64,000 nucleotides of DNA, from positions 13,330,001 through 13,394,000 of the forward strand of contig OY755177.1 of assembly GCA_963576735.1 (NCBI GenBank), given 5' to 3'. Shown here in pieces: positions 1 to 10,638 of this stretch. Source of the stretch: Bedellia somnulentella (lineage: Eukaryota > Arthropoda > Insecta > Lepidoptera > Bedelliidae). Positions within the stretch are counted from its first letter, which is position 1, and every line of letters begins with the position of its first letter. The position numbers were made by a program, and so were the translations under genes. The notes below the pieces were generated by a model. That model saw only the letters and a program-made list of their open reading frames with translations. It searched no databases and was not told where the DNA came from.

Positions 1-199
1 AATTATCCGATTGTTATGCGAATTTGCTCAAGCTAATCCGTGTACAAACACTGCAAATATCACCAAAAACTTTATGACCACGGCTGTAACATGAGAGCTT
101 AGTTGGGTGATCCGGTCATTTAAAGTGTTACATTTTGCTAAATACTTAAAAGTATGATGACAACGATAAAGAAATTAATTAAAAAAGCATTTATCTTTT

Positions 200-434
200 C
201 CGTGAAGTGCCGGCTTCGAATGTCAATACCATTTTCTACCCACGGGTGTCGTAAGAGGCGACTAAGGGTATGGGGCTTTTTAAGTGGTTTTGAGCGATGC
301 CGTTGGAAACCCATCTCCAACAATATTTAAATTAAAATATTTTCCCTAAAAGTTGCTGAGGATTTTCTTATTAGGAAACTCTGGCTACCACTTCTAGGGA
401 TTTATAGCGGTGAGTATATGTATGTATATATGTA
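200..434 (+). repeat. SINE-A copy (~250-bp retroposon with TATG tail)
   Basis: SINE-A is the most frequent dispersed repeat in the window. Its + orientation begins near 'gtgtagtgtcggctta', passes a 'gtcgtaagaggcgacta' block and a 'tctccaaccgcatcgccca' block (read on the other strand), and ends in 'tagccgtgagtatatgtatg' followed by a TATG microsatellite. This diverged copy is also present in unit 2 at 11661-11900, so it predates the duplication. Copies elsewhere with target-site duplications show it is a retroposon. No pol III boxes were recognised in its 5' end. Confidence 0.75.
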
Positions 435-482
435 GACAAATTACTATGGAATAAGAAGTATATTTTAATGGTTAAACCAATC

Positions 483-900
483 TAAATGTGGAGTAAATTT
501 CATGAAGCAGCAGTCAGTTTAGTAAATTGACTAGTGTTCAACGGAGCACGCGAAATTGGGCTTTTAACGATTCCTTTATTGCCAAAATACTTTAACTACC
601 TTCTTAATGGTTAAACATCTATTCTATGAACAGCTACTGGTGCGTGAAGTGGATGAAATTGTTGTGGACTAGATGCCTTCAACCTTAAAATGTCAAAGAA
701 AGACATGCGTGGAAGAATACTGATGATATTATCTTTGATTAAATTAAGCCGCATGATTAATTAATTCGCTCTGGAGTTTGTGAATCAAAACGATAGCACA
801 CAAATCACAGCTCTTCGCATAATATATATTGTGTGTTTTGATTAACTACGAAAAATGACTATTGTTAGCATAATTATGATTGTGCAATCTTGTGTTTTTT
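483..900. repeat. Left arm of large inverted repeat (unit 1)
   Basis: This ~415-bp segment is the reverse complement, with scattered mismatches, of 5985-6397. The shared landmarks are 'gtgttcaacggagcacgcg', the 'aagaaagacatgc' block, and the 'attatgattgtgcaatctt' block at the inner edge. The same pair occurs in unit 2 at 11954-12375 and 17940-18303. The arms enclose ~5 kb of non-coding DNA, as in a foldback-type or large non-autonomous TIR element. No target-site duplication is visible at 483 or 6397, so the outer boundary is uncertain. Confidence 0.8.
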
Positions 901-1172
901 AAATTATTAAGTTTTATGAATGTGGAAACTGATGATTGGCTTCTAGTTATACTTTTCAGTTGCTATTTAACTATTACTAGCTGTAAGTTTTCCGTAATTA
1001 AAATATAAAATAAATAAACAGATTTTTTAAATAATTTCTATACGTTTGATCATTTACAATAACTGAAAGCTTTAAATAGTAGTAAGTAAATGTAAAGTAA
1101 ATGCTTTATTTCTTATTGATTTTTTAAATAGCAGGTGCTTCAAATAAAATCGTTTTGACTTAAATTAAGTTT

Positions 1173-1530
1173 ATTTGCAATGTGCGTGCATAAAACTGGA
1201 TGCAAGTTCAATCAATCACGGAATGACAGGTCGCGTAACTACCTGCAGCCCTCTCATCAAATGGTGATAATTAAGCCCCACTATCTTTACCCAATCAATA
1301 CGCACACATGATAAACGATTAATTGGGTTCGTTTGCATCAAAGAAAAATAAATTGTATTTGTCGGTTTTCAGAATAAAATGTACGATAAAATATGAACAT
1401 CGGAATATCGTTTGCGGGAGTTTTTTACATTTGATAAATTGGAGTAGATATGTGCATTCGTTTATAGAGTGGTAACAATGTAGTTTATTTTTCCTCCTCA
1501 TATCCCATATACGTCTCCACCAAGGGGCTC
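1173..1530. other. 358-bp island identical between units 1 and 2
   Basis: Bases 1173-1530 and 12630-12987 match at every position, while the 100 bp on either side carry several substitutions and indels. On the minus strand the block contains an ATG-initiated 60-codon ORF (1319-1501) that is identical in both copies. Its peptide is rich in Cys, Phe and Lys with no recognisable domain, and I do not claim it is a gene. The last 28 bases overlap a SINE-D fragment. Possible explanations are recent gene conversion or functional constraint. Confidence 0.7.
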
Positions 1531-1612
1531 CAGCCCTATATAGGGTGATTTAGCTTTAGTCCACCACGCTGGCCAATTGCGGGTTGGCAGACTAACGACT
1601 ACTAGTAGCTTA
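1503..1612 (-). repeat. SINE-D fragment (3' part)
   Basis: This is the reverse complement of the 'gtggtggactaaggcc', 'gtctgccaacccgcaatt' and 'tatatgggcta' landmarks of the SINE-D copy at 6399-6735. Only the 3' half is present. The unit 2 equivalent is 12959-13063. Confidence 0.6.
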
Positions 1613-2365
1613 ATTGTGACACTTAAATTTAATTTAATAATGTTTTACGACAATTTCAATTTATCTTTATAGGCATGGCATTCGCACTGCACGCTAGTAT
1701 ACTCCCAATGGGATGGCAGAAATTTGGTCTTTTGACATTTCAGGTACGGATGAGACGGTTAATTAAGAATGTATCCAAGCGGATTTCCTCTTAATTTTGG
1801 CAGCACTATTAAGTAATATAAAAAACCGATAATCCAAAGTCAGGCATTATAAAATAACTTGTATCTGTCCTTGACACCACAAATACTTCTAGAGCTTGGT
1901 ATTATTGAAACTGTCATTGATATTTCAAGTCTTAAGGATATAACTATTTCAGCCTTTGCTAAGTTATGTAGTTCCTGATCAACAAAAGTGAATAACACTT
2001 TTTAATAAGTATTTTTTTTAATTTGTTTTCTTTGGTTTCGTAATTAAGGTATTCCGGTAGGATATTATGGATTTTTAGTGTAGTTTTAGAGTGGAAGATG
2101 AGCTGTGCTTCCTGGGTCTTGGAAGATGAGCTGTGCTTCTTTCAGCTTGTCGGCATATAAGTTATATTAACATATTCAATGTTTTATTGTATTCGGTGAA
2201 ATTAACACCAAGTCATCATTATTTATCGTTATATTGAAGCTATCAATCTTGTCTGCTTCCGTTTAGCATCCGCTTAATGTTTCGTAAACCTTCTCGTAGT
2301 GGTAACAATTTAGTTTAAAGGCAAAATGTGTACCAATGAGAAGGTACGTAGACATCATTTAAATT

Positions 2366-3420
2366 TGTATTTATGAGTGCTTCTGTAAAAATACAGAGAA
2401 TGCCCGAACACAATGAATACAATCAAATTAAGATGAATGATGTTGTTAGAGTAGACAAATAAAGAAAAAGACGATAAGAAAACCTTAGGTAAGCACGGTG
2501 TACTTCATGTAAGACTTAAAAAAAAAGCATTTTTTGTTGTTATGAAATAGAGACGGTACGTACGTCTCGGCAATGTTTTACGTAGAAAGTAGAATATGGT
2601 AATAAGAAAGTAAAATAAGTATACACGAAGGGCTTATCTTAGTCAGCCTACCTCTACGAAATTCAAGGAAAAAAATTTAAGTAAAAAAACTTTTTAAGAA
2701 AAAGCTTTTATTTAAACGCTCTAAAAAGAAGAAAATAAAATATTCCTATAAATTGTGTATAATGAGGAGTTGTTAGTATAATCCAAAAGGAATATTTTAT
2801 TTTCTTCTTTTTAGAGCGTTTAAATAAAAACTTTTTCTTAAAAAGTTTTTTTACTTTATTTTTTTTATTTTTTACTTTTTAGTTATTGCTAGCTAGGTTC
2901 CTCAGTCTGGTCATCTCATTTAATGCATCATTGTTGCAAGGACGTTTGCCGGTTAATTTTTTCAAGTTATTATTACTCTCAAAATGCCCTCTCATTTGAT
3001 ACCCATATTGTAGAAGTAGACTAAAGGTAACTATTCCGCCATCCTGCATGGTCCGCCATATTGGATTCAGAATGACGTCATATTCTTTTTCTAGTCACTC
3101 TTAACAAGCCCTTTCATTTGATACCCATATTGTATAAGTGGATTAAATATAACTGTTCTGACATCTTGTATGATCCGCCATATTGAATTCATCCAAACAA
3201 AATGCGTCCACAAAATTTCAGCACAAATAAACGGTTGAATATATCTACTTCAAAATTGAGTTCAAAGATTTCACCCGAACACACAAATATACATACATAG
3301 CAAGTAAAATAAAAGCTTTTAATTTAATTAAAAAGGTTGTTATTATAAATACTTTTCATTGTTAAATGCATTTACTCTCATATAAATGATTGTTCATACA
3401 TTCGTGTCATCCGCTGAGTA
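2366..3420. other. Unit-1-only non-coding block
   Basis: Between shared sequence ending '...acatcatttaaattt' and shared sequence starting 'aggtttgaaataacactgc', unit 1 has ~1055 bp where unit 2 has an unrelated ~420 bp (13971-14390). The block holds the perfect hairpin at 2681-2854. It also holds two diverged direct repeats at about 2983-3100 and 3105-3220, each with 'atttgatacccatattgta' and 'gatccgccatattg'-type landmarks. No gene is seen. Confidence 0.6.
2681..2854. mobile_element. Hairpin element, 67-bp inverted arms
   Basis: Bases 2681-2747 and 2788-2854 are reverse complements at 66 of 67 positions, separated by a 40-bp loop. The whole structure would fold into one long cruciform or hairpin. 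It has no ORF and is absent from the homologous place in unit 2. The size and AT-richness fit a palindromic MITE or a folded end of a larger element. No target-site duplication could be assigned. Confidence 0.75.
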
Positions 3421-3716
3421 TATAGGTTTGAAATAACACTGCTCAATACAGTTGTTAATGACTGGGTAATTCGATTGACAATCATCTACTATCTGTTTTT
3501 TACAATTTATTCTTCTAAATACAGCTAAAATTATACAATAATGCCCTGATAGCCAATTTGCAAAGCCAATTTTATTAAAATTGTACTGAGTATGGATTGT
3601 GACTTTTTAATATAAAAATTAACTCCTAACGAGAGTTTTTGTAAGCAAAAATTTGTTGTGACAAGTTTCACATTAACTTTAATGTATATTTTCATAAAAA
3701 TTAATACGAATGTAAT

Positions 3717-4535
3717 GTTAATGTAAACAATTAATGTCTAGCAATTGTCGAGCAACCTCGGCACATTGCTAGACAGAGGCTCCTTTTCTTTAGCTATGGG
3801 TCTGCGATTGGGCACCAAAATAAATGAGAGACATCGCTGCCGCTGTGGAGTATTTGTCGATCAGTTGGGGCACCATGGATTATCATGTCGTCGTAGTGCT
3901 GGTCGCATACCTCGCCATGCTGCAATCAATGATATTATCAGACGGGCCCTTACCACTGTCAACATACCAGCAATCCTGGAGCCATCAGGTTTGCTGCGGG
4001 ACGATGGTAAGAGACCAGACGGAATGTCATTGATTCCATGGAAGAATGGGAGGACGCTGGTGTGGGACGCTACCTGCGTCGACACGCTAGCGCCGTCTCA
4101 TTTGTCGGGGTCTGCATCTAAAGCTGGCACTGCGGCAGCTGAAGCTGAGGGTCTGAAGAGGCGCAAATATAGCAATTTAGCTGAGGAGCATTACTTCTCA
4201 GCTTTTGCTGTAGAGACTCTCGGTCCGTGGGGCCCAGATGCGCGTCGTTTTTTCAAAGAAATTTCGACGCGCCTGATCGAGAAATGCGGAGATCCGAGGG
4301 CTGGCGCATTCTTCGCTCAAAGAATCAGCTTAGCGATTCAAAGGGGTAATGCAGCCAGCCTTCTCGGAACCCTGCCACCAGGCGGCAGCGATTTCGAGAG
4401 TATTTTTTATATAATTTAATGTAGGTTAGGTTTTTCATATATTATAATTTTATTTCATTTTTTACCTGTATATATAGTTAAATGTGTAAATATATGTTAA
4501 TTTATTGAATATGAATAAAAATATATCTAATTACA
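3717..4535 (+). mobile_element. 5'-truncated LINE with restriction-like endonuclease, 12-bp TSD
   Basis: The insert is bounded by a perfect 12-bp direct repeat, 'tacgaatgtaat', at 3705-3716 and 4536-4547. Unit 2 has a single related copy at the same place (near 14670-14685), that is, an empty site. It carries only the 3' end of a non-LTR retrotransposon, with the ORF at 3742-4419 and a ~115-bp 3' UTR holding an AATAAA at about 4513. It inserted after the units separated, or was lost from unit 2. Confidence 0.85.
3742..4419 (+). pseudogene. C-terminal zinc finger and PD-(D/E)XK-like endonuclease of a LINE polyprotein
   Basis: The open frame follows an in-frame TAG at 3739 and has no true start, so it is the tail of a longer reverse-transcriptase protein. 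Near the start, 'CRCG...DQLGHHGLSC' is a CCHC-type zinc-binding cluster. It is followed by 'GKRPDG', then hydrophobics and 'VWDATC'. This R/K-P-D ... D arrangement is the restriction-like endonuclease signature of R2/R4-type and related non-LTR elements, which nicks target DNA during reverse transcription. No polymerase domain remains. The reading frame is intact to its stop at 4419, which suggests a fairly recent insertion. The exact clade cannot be fixed without the RT domain. Confidence 0.75.
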
Positions 4536-4547
4536 TACGAATGTAAT

Positions 4548-5214
4548 TCAATACTTGAAATAGCGAAACTACATCTTTTGTTTTAAATTACCATCAACAT
4601 TAATTATTCATTAGTACAAACAGAAGTATTTGAGTCTCATCTAGATATTGAAACATAAAAGAACATTTAAATTAACGTACTTACTTTGGCGCCAACACCC
4701 GATGTAGAATGTTCAGTGTTGATAGAACAGTCAATACTGTCTTAGCTCAGACTTTCATCAAAAATGTGAATACATTTTTTTTTCATTTTGTTATTTCAAT
4801 TTAGAATTTCAAATTCACTTTATATTTGTATAAAATAAAATTATGATTACTTTTAAATAAACAACTTTTTAAAGTAAGGTATAAATATTCATAACTTTAA
4901 TTGTGAAATGTAAATGTTCATAGTTAACAGTTCGAATGATAATAAATTTAACAAGTATTTTCATGAAACTTTTGACGGATTTCTCTTAACTCAGTATATT
5001 TTTCTTGTTAATTAATATCTGCAACCACATGTCAATATGTTATAAATAATTTGATTTCAATTATTGGGACTTTTATTTTAGTCGTTTGACTAAAATTCGG
5101 TTACAAGATTTAGTTCGATGTATAAAAAGTACAAACAAGAAATACAAGTTAATAAATAACTATCAATTTAATAAGCAAAATTTACTAAAAAGGTGATAAA
5201 TCTCTTTTACTTTA
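4548..5214. other. AT-rich non-coding DNA
   Basis: This stretch is shared with unit 2 at about 14680-15404, with scattered differences and a few indels. No gene, RNA or mobile element was recognised. Confidence 0.5.
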
Positions 5215-5560
5215 TTAGCGGCGATACCGTTTAAGCTATTGGAGGCATCGAGGCGTCAACAAGGATATTGGTAAAGTTTCTCTCTCGAATAGTTTGGATA
5301 CAATTTCCGAATCTTCGGAAACAAACTTGCTTTAGTTAGTTGCCGAATCTTGCGAGTTACCTGGTATTGGCAAAGTTTAGTGGTCCGGATTGTCCGGCAG
5401 GACTATGCGGGAAGGCCTTGCGGGAGTCGGAAGTGTTCACCGCCACTGTTTGCTAACTAGCCTGTGCGGGGTTCGATTATGTCTGCGGACTTTCTGCTTG
5501 CTTATTAAAGAGAGCGAGCTTTCTTTTAATAAGCATAGAGAGATAAAATCTACATTTTAT
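5215..5560. other. GC-richer block conserved between units
   Basis: This block has visibly higher GC than its surroundings and matches 15405-15740 with only about ten differences. It ends in a short imperfect inverted repeat around 5500-5535 ('gcttattaaa' ... 'tttaataagc'). No long ORF occurs on either strand. It could be a relic of an exon, promoter or LTR, but nothing in it was recognised. Confidence 0.4.
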
Positions 5561-5984
5561 TCTTAGTAAAGTTAGCAAAGCTTGTGGTTAAGCGATTATC
5601 AACTGGCGTATACAAATAGGAAAACAAAATATTCATGATGCAAAACTGAGACTATTGTTTTGAAATAGTTTACTTTTGCAATAGGTAACACGGTACGATA
5701 GTAACAAGTTGAAATGATGATAAATGTATGAAAAACTGTAAAAAGGGACACAAAGTGAGAGCGGTCTCTGTCTAGCCAAATGAAGTGAGTAGAAAACGCA
5801 GTGGCAATTTTTATGTGTCGAATTTTAAAAAGGTTAACAAATATAAATACGTATTAAGATAAAAATATTTTAACGAGTAAAATGTAGACATCAGCACTGC
5901 TAACCTTGCATGGGCACATGTCGTAAATGTTATTAATTTCGATTGTGACTAAGTATTAAAAGACTGCTTCCGAGGTCTCTCAAA

Positions 5985-6397
5985 AACACAAGATTGCACA
6001 ATCATAATTATGCGAACAATTTTTGTAATTAATCAAAACACACAATATATATTATGCGAAGACCTGTGATTTGTGTGTTATCGTTTTGATTCACAATCTC
6101 CAAAGCGAATTAATTAATCATGCGGCTTAATTTAATCAAAGAGAATATCATCTGTATTCTTCGGTGCATGTCTTTCTTTGACATTTTAAGGTTGAAGGCA
6201 TCTAGTCCTCAACAATTTCATCCACTTCACGCAATAGGAGCTGTTCATAGAATAGATGTTTAACCATTAAGAAGGTAGTTAAAGTATTTTGGCAATAAAG
6301 GAATCGATAAAAGCCCAATTTCGCGTGCTCCGTTGAACACTAGTATATTTACCAAACTCACTGTTGCTACATGAAATTCAAATTACTCCAGATTTAT
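5985..6397. repeat. Right arm of large inverted repeat (unit 1)
   Basis: This is the reverse complement of 483-900. The outer edge is 'ttactccagatttat' and the inner edge is 'acacaagattgcacaat'. A SINE-D copy begins immediately outside this arm. Confidence 0.8.
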
Positions 6398-6398
6398 G

Positions 6399-6735
6399 GT
6401 CCGCCTGCGGGGTCTCGCGATTAAGCGCTTAGCTTCAATTACGGAGGTCTCGGGTTCGATATCTGGATGGGTTAACTCACAAATTTAATTTGTAAGATTT
6501 AACACAGTTTGCAGACTTGAATCACCTGATTATCCGAAATTAAGATGTTTCCTTGCTTCGGAGGGCACGTTAAGCCGTCGGTCCCGGATACTATTACGGT
6601 AGTAGTCGTTAGTCTGCCAACCCGCAATTGGCAAGCGTGGTGGACTAAGGCCAAATCACCCCATATAGGGTAGGCTCGAGCACCTTGGTGGGGATATATA
6701 TGGGCTATGAGGACCTTAAAGAACAGAATGTTGTA
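6399..6735 (+). repeat. SINE-D, tRNA-headed SINE
   Basis: The first ~70 bp resemble a degenerate tRNA: 'gtctcgcgattaagcgctt' stands for the D-arm side, and 'gaggtctcgggttcgatatc' contains a pol III B box (GGTTCGAtatC). The body has 'taagccgtcggtcccgga', 'gtctgccaacccgcaattgg' and 'gtggtggacta', ending near 'atatatgggctatgagg'. This layout is typical of lepidopteran tRNA-derived SINEs. Unit 2 has the head at 18307 but its body is replaced after 'cccgcaatt' (about 18550). Confidence 0.7.
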
Positions 6736-7795
6736 ATAAATAGAATCGGAATCCAAGGTTTTCTATAAAAACCTCAGAAGCATAATGATGAAATCGATAT
6801 AAATGTTAAAGTTCCCACATAAAATTAATTACTTAAATCAATTTACTTAAATTATACAAATATGAAATATTTGGTGCAACTTGAGATAAATTAGTTTTGG
6901 GCCAAATATACGGAGCTCTTGTAGTAAATCGGATGAAGGCAAGGAAAGTAACAAGTATACGCTAATATACTTAAAAAATAGAGAAAATATATAAGTTTTA
7001 TTTTTATTTGCGGTTAAGTAGATAAAATTGTCACCAAGTACCTATTTAATAAAACCAGTTGTAAAAAGTAGTTGGAAATCTATTATCAACAATTCATTCA
7101 CCCTTTTATATCTGTCTCTGTCGAGATATAAAAGTGGATTAAACCTCACAACCTCTATTATACTTATAAAAGGGATCTAAAAACGAAATAAAAATGCGAT
7201 CAATTACTGAGCTGGGGTGGCAAACAAAACGCCATTTTAGAATAATGAAAATACTCGTCAATATATCTCGTCAACACCGTATTTTATAATGGACTTTCAA
7301 TAAGCTAATAAATTATGCATGAAGTGAAATAAAGTAGAATTACACAAAACGAAAAATACGAACAAGACAAAGTATTTTATTCCGACGCAAATCTTCGGTA
7401 ACTTATTGGAAGTGTCAATTAATCAAACCATTCTGGATTTCAGATATTGTTCCATGAGAAAATAATGCAAACATTTTTCTTAGCTCCTTTCATTGTATAG
7501 ACAAAAAACATTGCTTTACACCCTTATCCCCAATGGAGCAGCAACGATACCTATTCTTGTAGTTCACTTAGTCTAGTTGATGCTTCTGCGTGAACCATGT
7601 TTGTGCTGTATGGGTCAAGAAAAGGGTGTCGTGACGGAGTTACGTTAAATCCTAAAGTTTGTAGTAAAGATTGGATGGCAATGTGAACTGAAACGCTGAG
7701 ATTTTTCATTTTTCCATCTGTTAACCTCAGAACTGCGTAGGGTTTTTTTTATTTAGACAATTTGAAGTATTTTAAATTATACATGTAAACATGTA
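6736..7795. other. Non-coding core of the tandem unit
   Basis: This is shared with unit 2, whose copy is split by the 18729-21151 insert (the left piece ends at about 18728 and the rest resumes at 21152-22056). No gene was recognised. Confidence 0.5.
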
Positions 7796-8032
7796 GGTGT
7801 GTGGTGTCGGCTACCTCACTTCTTGCCATGGTTGGGTTCATTAGAGGCGGTTAAAGATATTTGGGTTTTTGTAAGTGATTTCTGGGCGATGTGGTTGGAG
7901 AACCATCACCACCTTTTGTTTTACTTAAATTACCCCAATCATCTTCCAAAAATGGCTGTAGAATTTCTTATTCTGAAGCTCTGGCTACACCTTCTAAGGA
8001 TTTATAGCCGTGAGTATATGTAAGTTTGTAAA
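7796..8032 (+). repeat. SINE-A copy
   Basis: It has a 'gtgtggtgtcggcta' start, a 'gggcgatgtggttggag' middle and a 'tatagccgtgagtatatg' 3' end. It is orthologous to 24112-24360 in unit 2. Confidence 0.7.
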
Positions 8033-8154
8033 TGTAAACATGGGCTGCACGTTTCTGTCTGTAAGTACAAAGTGCCTCAGGGTACGATATATTAAGTTGC
8101 TAAAAACTCAAAGAACAACTTTCGATTCTCAAATCGAAGGTTAACTTTTTTCAT

Positions 8155-8400
8155 CCATTATATCCACCCATCCATCAGACGGCTGTAAAATTCTAAAAGA
8201 GGGTAGCCAGAGCTTTATAAGTGTTAATATCTCAGACAAGAAGATGTAAAAAAATAAAGATGGTTGGTGATGGGTCTCCAGCAATATCGCCCAATAATCT
8301 CAGTCTTCAGTCTTCGCCTACGATGTAAGCACACAAATTTTCGATTACATCGTATATAATGCAAATTCCAAAGTCACCTCTTGCTGATAACACATATTAA
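8155..8400 (-). repeat. Degenerate SINE-A copy
   Basis: It retains 'ggttggtgatgggtctccag' and 'aatatcgcccaataatctc' in reverse orientation. The unit 2 counterpart is 24480-24735, which is slightly longer and keeps 'gtcacctcttacgacacc'. Confidence 0.55.
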
Positions 8401-8549
8401 TCTGTAACGTCTTCAATCTATAGTCTCGTTTTTAAGTTTATACTATCCCAACCAACCGAGGCACACATAAAGCTGGAAACACTCAGATTTATCATGAAAT
8501 AACGTGGACACAAAGTTACCGCACCTGTGCTCTAATCTCCTTATTACGA

Positions 8550-8712
8550 ATGAGTCTCACTAATTGGACGCAACTGTGGTTTGAGCAAGTTTCCTCAGTT
8601 GCTAACTTCAGCGCGGGACTTCATACATTGTTGGAGCTCAGGAACGTCTCGAGAACATGTTTGCATCGATGCATGAGATGGATTCAACTCCTCAAATGTT
8701 ATTTGATAGAAA
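8550..8712 (+). pseudogene. Frameshifted copy of the small ORF at 24915-25076
   Basis: This stretch begins with the same codons as the 53-aa ORF in unit 2 (MSLTNWTQLWFEQVSSVANF). It loses frame after about 20 codons through single-base differences around 8610 relative to unit 2. If the ORF was ever a gene, this copy is broken. Confidence 0.35.
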
Positions 8713-9125
8713 ATTTGGAACTGGTTTTAATAATATTCTAACTAAGTAGGTAAAGCGAAGAAAGTTTGTAGAATATTCTAAAGTCTATGTCTCTGTCCAT
8801 TAAAAAATGTAGTAAGTAATTTTGGTAATTAAAAACTAATTTTCAAAAAAAATCTAAAACCTAGACTAACCTGTATTTGTGGGAATTATATCCGTGAGTG
8901 AAGTATGTATGTATATATGCTTATGATATATTTCAAAAATATTCGGCGTATATTGTCTAAGATACGATAGGATTATCAAATTGTTGCCCTTATGGAGGTT
9001 ATATTTGAATTGCGACTAAGACAAGTATTGAGTAATTTTGTTGTGCCCAATTGTGAGCTGTATAACGTTTTATAAGGTAGAGATGTTGTTTGTTGTCTAG
9101 TTCTTATACTATTACATGCATATAA

Positions 9126-9440
9126 TATACTCACTGCCATAAATCCCAAAAAGGAATAACCAGTACTCAACTTTCCAAAAATGGCTGAGGGATTTCTAAT
9201 TCCTTGGCTCTGGCTACCCCTTCTAGGGAATTATAGCCGTGAGTATATGTATGTATGAATAACCAGTACTTCAGACCTAGAAACTCCTTAGCCACATTTG
9301 GAACTTGAAAGGGGACAAGATGGTAGAAATATAGTATCTTTGGTGATGGGTCTCCAACCGCATATCCTTAGTCGCCTCGTACGACACCCATGGGTAGAAA
9401 GGGGTAGTGACATCATAAGCCGGCACTACACGAAATACTA
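9126..9440. repeat. Nested SINE-A: + fragment inside a - copy, 14-bp TSD
   Basis: A minus-strand SINE-A (9126-9167 plus 9271-9440) is interrupted by a 5'-truncated plus-strand SINE-A (9168-9256). The target duplication 'gaataaccagtact' flanks the inner copy at 9154-9167 and 9257-9270. The inner copy ends in the usual 'tatgtatg' tail. Perfect TSD, 5' truncation and 3' tail are together the hallmark of target-primed reverse transcription. Confidence 0.85.
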
Positions 9441-9936
9441 GCCTAGATTGGTAGTTGTGGTTTTGCATACTTCAATGACAGTAGGTTTCATACAACGAGA
9501 ACGCGGATCGTTTGAATATGAAACATTCAGTTACGTAACCAAGAATCATATTCACAAATAATACAGGAATATCAAATTTAGGGGTGCTTGTTATTTGTTA
9601 TCATACCATCAATTTTATATACAAATCGTCAATTTGAAGGATCCGAAAGATTTATCAGTGCCCAATCTGAAACAGGAGAGTAGAGTTGTAGGATCTGAAA
9701 CATTTTCAATAGAAGTTGCAACAAAAATTAATGACACTATGAAAAATGTTCTCTGAATTTAGAAATTGTTCGGAAATATCCACTTTCAAGTCTGAATACA
9801 AACGAGTTACTCGACATTTCTATGAATCTATTAAAGTCAAATACGTGTTTCGATTAAAAGTTGTCACTCATATTTGAATTCTTTTTCATTTTAGTTGATT
9901 TGTAATTCGCTTTCTACACCTATTTCACAATAATAT

Positions 9937-10265
9937 TTAAGACATGTTTGTTTATTCTCTGATGCTCCGTAGGATCAGTTCAGAATAGTACTAACTAATT
10001 TCAAACAACAAATCTCGTAGATGTCTTACGAAGAGATAAGTGCATTGGATTCTTTCTAGTGTTTATTGGGCAATATGGCGATACTTATAACCAACCGTTT
10101 ATATTTAAGACATATTTGTTTAAAATCTGATGATGTGTAGTATCAGTTAAGAATAGTAATAACCTATTTAATGCAACACTTCTCTTGGGTGTCTAACGAA
10201 GAGATAAGCGCATTGGAGTCTTTTCAGTGTTCATTGGGCAATGTGGCGGTACTCATCAGCAACCG
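9937..10265 (+). repeat. Diverged ~165-bp tandem duplication
   Basis: Bases 9937-10100 and 10105-10265 align along their length. Landmarks are 'atttaagacat.tttgttta', 'gaagagataag.gcattgga' and 'cattgggcaat.tggcg'. Divergence is around 20 percent. No ORF is present, and the block lies in the part of unit 1 that a LINE replaces in unit 2. Confidence 0.7.
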
Positions 10266-10638
10266 TACTTTATTTTACAAACTTATCCAATTAACTTCCA
10301 CAAGTGGCAGCAGTACTTACATTTTCTTATTTAGTGGACGATAAAATAAATGGAAACACATCAATGAAGAGTTATACTTTTAAAAAGTGTCTTGTAGAGA
10401 TGTATAATATGTAGAAATATCAACATTAGTTGATTAAAAATACAGCTGCTGCAGGAATATATACAAAGCTGGAAATATAACGCCCCGTTTTAATTTTTTA
10501 TTTTCTTACATTGAACTTGCAATCGAAAATTCGTATTACTAATATAATCACTTATTAAATTGCAATAAAATGCATTAAAACTACTAAACAGTTAGATCTA
10601 GCAATTTGCTCGACTGCTGGGATTAATGGAGCCGTACT

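Noticed and set aside
1319..1501. 60-codon ORF as a confirmed gene
   Set aside because: It is identical in both units, but so is the non-coding sequence around it, so identity does not show coding constraint.
5215..5560. Host exon or ncRNA gene in the GC-richer block
   Set aside because: No ORF, splice-site context or known RNA fold was recognised. It was kept only as an unexplained conserved block.
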